The position numbers were made by a program, and so were the translations under genes. Positions 1-4,656 of a stretch of DNA of 5,436 bases are shown here, piece by piece. Positions within the stretch are counted from its first letter, which is position 1. Every line of letters starts with the position of its first letter. The DNA comes from Chthoniobacterales bacterium (lineage in GTDB: Bacteria; Verrucomicrobiota; Verrucomicrobiia; Chthoniobacterales; UBA10450): contig JACCZO010000336.1 of assembly GCA_013695925.1 (NCBI GenBank), forward strand, positions 1 to 5,436. Reading direction: 5' to 3'. The notes beneath the pieces are model-generated. The model saw nothing but the letters and a program-made list of their open reading frames with translations. It ran no database searches and was not told where the DNA came from.

Positions 1-44
1 CGGTTGGCGCCGCGGCGGGCAATTTACAGGCCGCTCGGCGCGAC

Positions 45-125
45 GCTCACGTGGCGGAATGGCAGACGCGTACGGCTCAGGACCGTATGGGGAAACCCGT
101 GGAGGTTCGACTCCTCTCGTGAGCA
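45..125 (+). tRNA. tRNA-Leu, anticodon CAG
   Basis: This stretch folds as a class II (long variable arm) tRNA. The acceptor stem pairs GCTCACG (45-51) with CGTGAGC (118-124), and A125 is the discriminator base. The D arm has the stem GCG/CGC with the invariant GG in its loop. The anticodon stem TACGG/CCGTA encloses the loop CTCAGGA, placing the anticodon CAG at 78-80, which reads CUG leucine codons. An extra arm (GGGGAAACCC) is typical of leucine tRNAs. The T loop is the canonical TTCGACT on a 5-bp stem with one G-T wobble. The CCA end is not encoded (GAC follows), so it must be added by the CCA-adding enzyme. No clear promoter or terminator is visible around it. Confidence is high because all arms pair and both the anticodon and the long arm agree on leucine. 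Confidence 0.96.
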
Positions 126-167
126 GACCGCGCCCATCTCTCACCTCCGCTCCGGCCACCGCTCGCC

Positions 168-496
168 CTAACCGAAAGCTGCGACCTGCTCGCGATGGGC
201 CGTGAAATGCATCGCCGTCAGGATGATGGCGCGGGCATCGGGATGACTGGTGCGCAGGTCGTAGATGAACTCCTGCGCCAGATCGCAGGTGGCGTCGACA
301 CGAGAACAAAGAGGGCCGGCTTCTGCTCGACCCCCAGCTGCTGCGCCTCGCCTAACGACGCCGCGCGGTCGGCCCCGGTGCCGGGGGCCGCTTCTTCGAC
401 TGCGCTGAGGATTTCCGCGGCCAGAGTCTCATCCGGTTCCAGGACGAGGACCTGCAGCCGGGAGGAGGTTGGAGTGGTGCCGCTACCTTGGTTCAC
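168..496 (-). pseudogene. Frameshifted, C-terminally truncated response-regulator receiver (REC) gene
   Basis: Read from a GTG at 496, the first 66 codons give a start typical of a REC domain: strand one is LQVLVLEPDE (residues 14-23), followed by a helix and a second strand KPALFVLV (59-66). At about position 299 the reading frame stops making sense, but stepping back one base gives 43 more codons (299 down to the TAG at 168-170). These continue as a REC domain: VDATCDLAQEF, a helix, then ARAIILTAMHF, which resembles strand four with its conserved Thr/Ala. The aspartate just after the junction sits where the phosphoacceptor is expected. The composite of about 109 residues ends at VAAFG, before the fifth strand and the conserved Lys-Pro, and neither alternative frame downstream restores that motif. 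The start has no good Shine-Dalgarno sequence. No slippery heptamer is visible, so a decayed gene or a one-base sequence error is likelier than programmed frameshifting. The REC call is a by-eye judgement. Confidence 0.6.
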
Positions 497-528
497 AAGG
501 GCGAAGAGGGAGCAAGTGGCTGAGCGCA

Positions 529-565
529 GCGAAATAAAAAGTACTTTTTCGCAGGATGCGAAGAG
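529..565. repeat. A/T palindrome with two overlapping hairpins
   Basis: AAAAAGTACTTTTT (536-549) is a perfect 14-bp palindrome. GCGAA (529-533) and TTCGC (548-552) flank it, offering a longer imperfect stem. The T-run is shared with a second stem-loop, TTTTTCGCA (545-553) pairing with TGCGAAGAG (557-565) over a 3-nt loop with two G-T wobbles. The two structures are mutually exclusive. The element lies in the 147-bp non-coding gap between the lipoprotein gene and the broken REC gene, both on the - strand. It could be a weak terminator for the lipoprotein transcript, an operator, or chance. Nothing else in 497-643 is recognisable except a weak inverted repeat, CGACCG (603-608) with CGGTCG (623-628). 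Confidence 0.4.
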
Positions 566-643
566 CCGCGCGAAACGCCCTCGCCAAAGAGCAGAAGCCG
601 AACGACCGGCAGCAGGTACCGACGGTCGCGCGGGACGGAGCCC

Positions 644-766
644 TTAGTTCGTATGCACGCCGGTCGTGACCGAGCGGCCGTTGTCCGTCCGAACAGTCGT
701 GGAACAGCTGGAAAATGTCGCCAGGATAAGAATGGCGCCGAGTGTGGAAAAGAGAATGGTTCGCAT
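644..766 (-). CDS. Small predicted lipoprotein, 40 residues
   Basis: The reading frame starts at an ATG (764-766) and ends at TAA (644-646). It begins MRTILFSTLGAILILATFSS followed by Cys21: one basic residue, a hydrophobic core of about 15 residues, then FSSC, an acceptable though not perfect lipobox. Signal peptidase II would cut before Cys21, leaving a mature lipopeptide of only 20 residues that is rich in Thr/Ser and ends GVHTN. Tiny Ser/Thr-rich lipoproteins of this kind are common orphans in Gram-negative genomes; the function is unknown. It lies 86 bp downstream of the acyl-CoA synthetase on the same strand, so it could be co-transcribed. The AT-rich bases just upstream include TACAAT (771-776, - strand), which could act as a -10 box for a nearly leaderless message. 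No Shine-Dalgarno is seen. The signal peptide plus lipobox makes a real gene likely despite its size. Confidence 0.65.
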   Translation of the reverse strand: MRTILFSTLGAILILATFSSCSTTVRTDNGRSVTTGVHTN

Positions 767-852
767 AATAATTGTAATGTTCGTTTAGCTAATATTCGTA
801 AACGGCTTGGCGAGTGAGCGTCTCAAACCGGATTTTTGCCCAAAGGATCGCC

Positions 853-2238
853 TCAGGCCGCAAAATGTTCGGCCAGCTCGCGCCGGCTGATTTTTCCCCG
901 CTCGTTCGCCGGAAGGGATTCCAAAAGGAAGATCCGCTTTGGGACCTGCCAGCCGCTCAAACGCGTTCGGCAATATTCCAGCAGTGCCGCTTCGTCCGTC
1001 TCGGCCGCCGCCACCACGCAGGCGACAACTTCCTGGTTGCGCAGGGTTGAGGCCCGCCCAAAGACGACTGCCTGCCGCACTCCCTCGTGACTCAGGAGAT
1101 GCGCCTCTACTTCCGCGGGGTTTACCTTTTTTCCCGCCACATTGATTACATCCGAAATCCGCCCGACGATCCGCACGCCCTGGTCGCTGATTGTCACCAG
1201 ATCGTCTGGCAGAAAGTGTCCGTTACCCAGTTTTTCCGGTTCCGGTTCCGGAAAATAACCATCGCCAACTGCCGCGCTCCGCACCCGAACCTGGGTCGAT
1301 GCGGATGAAGGATCGAGCGGTTCAAGTTCCACGCCTCGCAGTGGCTGCCCGACAAAACCTTCCGGCTCTGCGCTCGCCACCTGCTCGTAGCAAATGCCGC
1401 CGCATTCCGACGCACCGTAAAAGGAATGAATCGGCAGCCCGAATTTCGCCCGGAAATTTTCCGCCACTCGACGGCTGAGCGGCGCCCCCGCGGAAAGGCA
1501 GAGCCGCAGTTTGGGCAGCGCCGGCGGATCGCTCATTTCGCTGAAAGCCTGAAAAAAGAGCGGCATTCCCGGGAAGACCGTGGCTTCGGTGCGGGCGAGA
1601 TCGTCGAGCACCGCGCGCGGCATTCGATCGGTGCTGATCGCCATCCGCACCCCGCGCACGAGCAACGGCGTGATCAGGTTGCTGAACCCGTAGGAGTGCG
1701 ACAATGGGATAACAGCGAAATTCAGGTCCGTCTCGGTCAGGCCCATGGTGTCGCAGATCTGGACCGCGTCGGCCAGCAGTTGGGCGCTCCGGAATCGAAT
1801 GGCGCGTGGAGCCGCGGTCGTGCCGGAGGTGAGCTTGAGGAGAACCGGCGGACGTTCGTCCCATTCAGGCATCTCTTGATCCGCCAGTCGCTCGATTCCG
1901 CTTTCGATCGCTCTGATCAGCGCGGTGGCCCGGCAGGTTTGCAAAGCCGTGGCGCGTTCCTGCTCGCTCATCGTCCGCTCGAGTGGCAGCACGACGATCC
2001 CGCGGCGCAAACAGGCGAGCAGCAGGGCCGGCCAACGCGCGTGATTGCCGATTTGAACCGCAAGGATTACGCCCGCCCGCAAATCCCGCAGCGCGCCGTT
2101 TTCGTATTCCCGGCTCCATTCCTCCACTTCCTCGAAGCGGCCAAGAACTTTTCCCTGCGCATCGAAAATCGCCGGGGCATCGGCAAGCCGGGCGAGCGTC
2201 TGACGCCACGCGGCCAGCACTGGATCTTCAGGTTTCAT
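853..2238 (-). CDS. AMP-forming acyl-CoA synthetase/ligase (ANL superfamily)
   Basis: This is a 461-residue adenylate-forming enzyme that would activate a carboxylic acid with ATP to an acyl-AMP and usually transfer it to coenzyme A. Core motifs appear in order: the phosphate-binding loop LTSGTTAAPRAI (136-147, with Arg145 in place of the usual Lys), HSYGFS (181-186), SAGAPL (249-254), YGASE (274-278), a PDDL segment around Asp346 in place of TGD, the hinge region IVGRISD (357-363) and GKKVNPAEVE (369-378), and the C-terminal NERGKISR (445-452) with the probable catalytic Lys449. It is somewhat shorter than typical fatty acyl-CoA synthetases (500-570), mainly at the N-terminus, and near the size of MenE-type ligases. 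No membrane segment or signal peptide is seen, so it is probably cytoplasmic. The start is uncertain: AGAGG lies 12 nt before the ATG at 2238 and 9 nt before an in-frame GTG at 2241; a TTG at 2250 is too close to it. Substrate cannot be read from sequence. It is divergent from rpmE. Confidence 0.88.
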   Translation of the reverse strand: MKPEDPVLAAWRQTLARLADAPAIFDAQGKVLGRFEEVEEWSREYENGALRDLRAGVILAVQIGNHARWPALLLACLRRGIVVLPLERTMSEQERATALQTCRATALIRAIESGIERLADQEMPEWDERPPVLLKLTSGTTAAPRAIRFRSAQLLADAVQICDTMGLTETDLNFAVIPLSHSYGFSNLITPLLVRGVRMAISTDRMPRAVLDDLARTEATVFPGMPLFFQAFSEMSDPPALPKLRLCLSAGAPLSRRVAENFRAKFGLPIHSFYGASECGGICYEQVASAEPEGFVGQPLRGVELEPLDPSSASTQVRVRSAAVGDGYFPEPEPEKLGNGHFLPDDLVTISDQGVRIVGRISDVINVAGKKVNPAEVEAHLLSHEGVRQAVVFGRASTLRNQEVVACVVAAAETDEAALLEYCRTRLSGWQVPKRIFLLESLPANERGKISRRELAEHFAA

Positions 2239-2285
2239 CACTTGCGGCAACCTCTTTTCGCGGCTACTTTGCCGGCTCTTTTCCT
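2239..2285. promoter_or_regulatory. Short divergent intergenic region, weak promoter candidate for rpmE
   Basis: Only 47 bp separate the probable start of the acyl-CoA synthetase and rpmE, so both promoters must sit here or overlap the coding ends. On the + strand, TTGCGG (2242-2247) and TACTTT (2265-2270) are spaced by 17 bp, and could serve as poor -35 and -10 boxes. That would give an rpmE leader of roughly 9-10 nt. Each box matches the sigma-70 consensus at only about half its positions. Upstream of the rpmE ATG the sequence is pyrimidine-rich (GGCTCTTTTCCT), with no Shine-Dalgarno. No operator-like palindrome is apparent. Confidence 0.25.
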
Positions 2286-2519
2286 ATGAAAACGGACATT
2301 CATCCTGAATACTACCAGACGGAAATTAGCTGCGCCTGCGGTGCGGTCTACCATACCCGTTCGACTCGCCAGGACATCAAGATCGGCATCTGTGCCGCCT
2401 GCCATCCGTTTTTCACCGGCGAACAAAAGTTTGTCGATACCGCCGGACGCGTCGAGAAATTTGCACGCCGCTACGGTAGCACGAAGGCGACCCGTGCCGG
2501 CGCCGCCAAAAAAGCTTAG
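2286..2519 (+). CDS. rpmE: Ribosomal protein bL31, zinc-binding form
   Basis: This encodes a 77-residue large-subunit ribosomal protein, bL31, which bridges the two ribosomal subunits at the central protuberance. It opens with MKTDIHPEY, the hallmark start of the family, and carries HPFFTGEQKFVDTAGRVEKF (40-59), the conserved core. Cys16, Cys18, Cys37 and Cys40 (CAC and CAAC) sit at the same numbers as the four zinc ligands of the E. coli protein, so this is the zinc-containing C+ type rather than the zinc-independent paralogue used under zinc starvation. A basic tail (RAGAAKKA) follows. The ATG at 2286 is chosen because it gives the family N-terminus; the frame is open further upstream, but only as antisense to the neighbouring gene. 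No ribosome binding site is visible. The gene ends 57 bp before prfA and is followed by a strong terminator. Confidence 0.97.
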   Translation: MKTDIHPEYYQTEISCACGAVYHTRSTRQDIKIGICAACHPFFTGEQKFVDTAGRVEKFARRYGSTKATRAGAAKKA

Positions 2520-2535
2520 CTCATTCCGCCTAACG

Positions 2536-2576
2536 AACGGTGACTCCGAACGCTTTCGGAGTCGCCGTTTTTGTTT
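2536..2576 (+). terminator. Intrinsic terminator after rpmE, abutting the prfA start codon
   Basis: CGGTGACTCCGAA (2538-2550) pairs with TTCGGAGTCGCCG (2555-2567) over a 4-nt loop (CGCT), with a single T-G wobble. Two more A-T pairs (2536-2537 with 2568-2569) extend the stem into the T-tract. TTTTTGTTT (2568-2576) follows at once. This is a textbook rho-independent terminator for rpmE. The last T is the base before the ATG of prfA (2577), and the only purine-rich SD-like tetramer nearby, GGAG (2558-2561), is inside the 3' arm of the stem. prfA is therefore expressed by readthrough or from a promoter that is not evident, and its initiation region may be masked when the hairpin forms. Confidence 0.9.
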
Positions 2577-3653
2577 ATGGACTTCCAATCCCTCATCGCG
2601 CGCAAACGGGAACGCTTCCAGCAACTGGAAAGCGAGATTGCCGATCCGCATCTATTCGACAACCGGAAGCGGGCCAGCGACACGATGCGCGAGCATTCCG
2701 CGATCAAGTATCTGCTCGCGAAATGGGAAGAGCTGGTGATCGCGCGCCGGCAATTGGAAGACAACCGCGAACTCTCCACTGCGACCGATGCCGACCTCGC
2801 GCAAATGGCGCAGGAGGAAATTCCGACCCTCGAGAAACGGGTCGCCGACTTGGAGTTCGAAGTCCAGGTCGCGCTCCTCCCGCCCGATGAAGCCGACGAC
2901 CGCGATGCGATCGTGGAAATTCGCGCCGGCACCGGCGGAAGCGAGGCGGCCATCTTCGCCGCCGATCTTTACCGGATGTACAACCGCTATGCGGAAACGG
3001 CCGGTCTCAAAATCGAAGACCTCGAATCGAGCCCGTCCGAACTCGGCGGCCTGAAGGAAATTATTTTCAAAATCTCGGGCGAATCGGTTTTCCGAAAACT
3101 GCGTTACGAAAGCGGCGTCCATCGCGTGCAACGAGTGCCCGCGACTGAAGCCCAGGGCCGCATTCACACTTCCACTGCGACCGTCGCGGTCCTGCCGGAA
3201 GCCGAGGAAGTCGATTTTGAGCTCAAGCCGGAAGATCTCCGGATCGAAGTGTGCCGCGCCGGTGGACCCGGCGGGCAGGGAGTGAACACAACCGATTCCG
3301 CCGTCCAGGTGATGTACATCCCGACCGGCCGAATCGTGCGCTGCCAGGACGGGCGCAGCCAGCAGAAGAACAAGGAAAAAGCGCTCAGCATCCTGCGCGC
3401 GCGACTGCTCGAAGACAAAAAGCGCGAGGAAGAAGCAAAATATTCCGCGACCCGCAAAAGCCAGATCGGTTCCGGCGGCCGCGAAGAAAAAATCCGGACC
3501 TATAATTTCGCGCAGAACCGGATCACCGATCACCGCATCGGCCTCACTCTCTACAATCTCGATCGCATCCTGGAAGGCGACCTCGAGGAAATGATCTCCG
3601 CCCTCCAGCACGCCGACTTGGAACAGCGGCTCAAGGAATCGGCTTTGGCCTGA
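2577..3653 (+). CDS. prfA: Peptide chain release factor 1 (RF1)
   Basis: This 358-residue class I release factor recognises UAA and UAG in the ribosomal A site and triggers hydrolysis of the finished peptidyl-tRNA. Domains are in the usual order: a charged N-terminal helical domain (about 1-95), the domain containing EIRAGTGGSEA (114-124), the anticodon-like tripeptide PAT (188-190), which marks RF1 rather than RF2 (SPF), and the catalytic loop GGPGGQGVNTTDSAV (229-243) with Gln234 of GGQ. TYNFAQNRITDHR (308-320) and NLDRILEG near the C-terminus are also conserved. The residue after GGQ is Gly where E. coli has His, a common variant outside proteobacteria. Length matches the family (about 355-360). 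The ATG at 2577 gives the expected N-terminus; an in-frame TTG two codons earlier lies in the terminator T-tract and is disfavoured. Gln234 is the expected target of the downstream prmC product. Confidence 0.97.
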   Translation: MDFQSLIARKRERFQQLESEIADPHLFDNRKRASDTMREHSAIKYLLAKWEELVIARRQLEDNRELSTATDADLAQMAQEEIPTLEKRVADLEFEVQVALLPPDEADDRDAIVEIRAGTGGSEAAIFAADLYRMYNRYAETAGLKIEDLESSPSELGGLKEIIFKISGESVFRKLRYESGVHRVQRVPATEAQGRIHTSTATVAVLPEAEEVDFELKPEDLRIEVCRAGGPGGQGVNTTDSAVQVMYIPTGRIVRCQDGRSQQKNKEKALSILRARLLEDKKREEEAKYSATRKSQIGSGGREEKIRTYNFAQNRITDHRIGLTLYNLDRILEGDLEEMISALQHADLEQRLKESALA

Positions 3654-3675
3654 CGAGTGGTGCCGTGTTTCACGC

Positions 3676-3801
3676 TTGTCATCCCGAGTCGGCGGAGCGC
3701 GGCGAGGGACCTCCCAAACAACCTGCGATGCGCTTTTATCAAATAATGTCGGATTTGGCTTGCGAGGTCCCTCGCCGTCCTTCGGCGGCTCGGGATGACA
3801 A
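3676..3801. repeat. Long-armed inverted repeat between prfA and prmC
   Basis: A 38-nt left arm (3676-3713) and a 38-nt right arm (3764-3801) form an inverted repeat around a 50-nt spacer. The outer 13 nt (TTGTCATCCCGAG) and inner 13 nt (GGCGAGGGACCTC) of the arms match exactly. In the middle 12 positions five differ, and three of these differences still give G-U pairs in RNA, so only two positions are truly unpaired. CCAAA (3714-3718) and TTTGG (3754-3758) can add a short inner stem. The arm ends resemble the GTCATCCCGAG...GAGGGACCTC intergenic repeats that I recall being dispersed in several environmental bacterial genomes; copy number cannot be judged from one window. It is not a classic intrinsic terminator, since no T-run follows. 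The right arm ends 18 bp before the prmC ATG. Confidence 0.85.
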
Positions 3802-3819
3802 ACGGGGCAATTTGAGCAC

Positions 3820-4656
3820 ATGACCGTCCTCGAGGTGCTTCAATCCACTACCGCCTATTTCGAAAAGCGCGCGATCGAAAGTCCGCGCCTCAGTGCCGAG
3901 CATCTTGTCGCCCATTCGTTAGGGAAGAAACGGATCGAGCTTTATCTCGAATTCGAACGCCCGCTCGCCGAGACCGATCTCGCCCCGCTGCGCGAACTCG
4001 TCCGGCGCCGCGGCAAGGGCGAGCCGCTCCAGCATCTTCTCGGCACGGTTGAGTTTTCCGATCACACCTTCCTCAGCGACCAGCGCGCCCTCATCCCGCG
4101 TCCCGAGACAGAACAACTGGTCGAATACCTGTGCGATCTGACCTGGCCGCAAAGCCCGCGCATGCTCGACGTAGGAACCGGCTCCGGCGTGATCGCTCTC
4201 TCCCTCGCCGCCCGTTTCCCCCAGGCCGAACTCCAGGCGGTCGATCTCTCGCCCGACGCGCTCGCCCTCGCCCGCGAAAACGCGACGCGTCTCGGCATCC
4301 CGGAGCGCATCCATTTCCTGCAAGGTCATCTGCTCGAGCCGATCGAAGGCACCTTCGACCTCATCGTGGCCAATCTCCCCTACGTCGCCGCGGGCGACGC
4401 CGGGCAGCTTGCTCCCGAGGTGCGGCACGATCCATCGATCGCGCTTTTTGGTGGGCCTAACGGCGATGAATTGATCCGCGAATTGATCGCGACGGCGCCG
4501 TCCCACCTGAACCCGGACGCTCTCCTCGCGCTCGAAATCGGGCTCGGTCAGGCGGGCAGCCTTTCCGAGTTCCTTGCCGCGCAGAATTACCACGACATTT
4601 GCTCGAAAAAGGATTATGCAGGGACCCCACGGTTTCTGTTCGCGCGGCATGGATAA
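3820..4656 (+). CDS. prmC: Release factor glutamine N5-methyltransferase PrmC (HemK family)
   Basis: This 278-residue S-adenosylmethionine-dependent enzyme methylates the side-chain amide of the glutamine in the GGQ loop of release factors, raising termination efficiency. The N-terminal helical domain (about 1-75), which holds the release factor, carries SPRLSAEHLVAHSLG and GEPLQHLLG. IPRPETE (92-98) is the conserved linker. The Rossmann-like catalytic domain follows, with the SAM loop DVGTGSG (117-123), an acidic residue at the end of strand two (Asp142) and the substrate-amide motif NLPY (185-188), then VRHDPSIALFGG (201-212), typical of PrmC. The canonical motif is NPPY; the second-position Leu is unusual, but Asn185, Pro187 and Tyr188 are present. 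The ATG at 3820 is preceded by GAG only 3 nt away and GGGG (3804-3807), a poor ribosome binding site. It follows its substrate gene prfA and overlaps murA by 8 nt. Confidence 0.94.
   Translation: MTVLEVLQSTTAYFEKRAIESPRLSAEHLVAHSLGKKRIELYLEFERPLAETDLAPLRELVRRRGKGEPLQHLLGTVEFSDHTFLSDQRALIPRPETEQLVEYLCDLTWPQSPRMLDVGTGSGVIALSLAARFPQAELQAVDLSPDALALARENATRLGIPERIHFLQGHLLEPIEGTFDLIVANLPYVAAGDAGQLAPEVRHDPSIALFGGPNGDELIRELIATAPSHLNPDALLALEIGLGQAGSLSEFLAAQNYHDICSKKDYAGTPRFLFARHG

Noticed and set aside
1..44. Promoter for the tRNA
   Set aside because: TTGGCG (4-9) and the AT-rich bases near 21-28 do not form a well-spaced -35/-10 pair.
100..170. Integrative element attachment site at the tRNA-Leu 3' end
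   Set aside because: No integrase gene and no second copy of the tRNA 3' end is present in the window.
297..301. Programmed -1 frameshift in the REC gene
   Set aside because: No slippery X-XXY-YYZ heptamer or clear downstream stimulatory structure is visible; decay or a sequence error is simpler.
195..647. 150-codon open frame on the + strand
   Set aside because: It lies antisense to the REC remnant and to the start of the gap, is rich in Arg/Ala/Ser with no motif, and the - strand reading shows domain-like sequence instead.
1426..2289. 287-codon open frame on the + strand
   Set aside because: It is antisense to the acyl-CoA synthetase, which has all ANL motifs in order; long antisense frames are expected in GC-rich coding DNA.
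1983..2519. A longer rpmE start upstream of 2286
   Set aside because: The upstream part is antisense to the acyl-CoA synthetase, and the family N-terminus MKTDIHP starts exactly at the ATG at 2286.
3676..3801. CRISPR array or intrinsic terminator
   Set aside because: There is one inverted pair, not direct repeats with spacers, and no T-tract follows the right arm.
2652..3821. 389-codon open frame on the - strand
   Set aside because: It is antisense to prfA and its first part reads through the inverted repeat. RF1 on the + strand is unambiguous.
3919..4650. 243-codon open frame on the - strand
   Set aside because: It is antisense to prmC, with no recognisable domain and a composition that mirrors the real gene.
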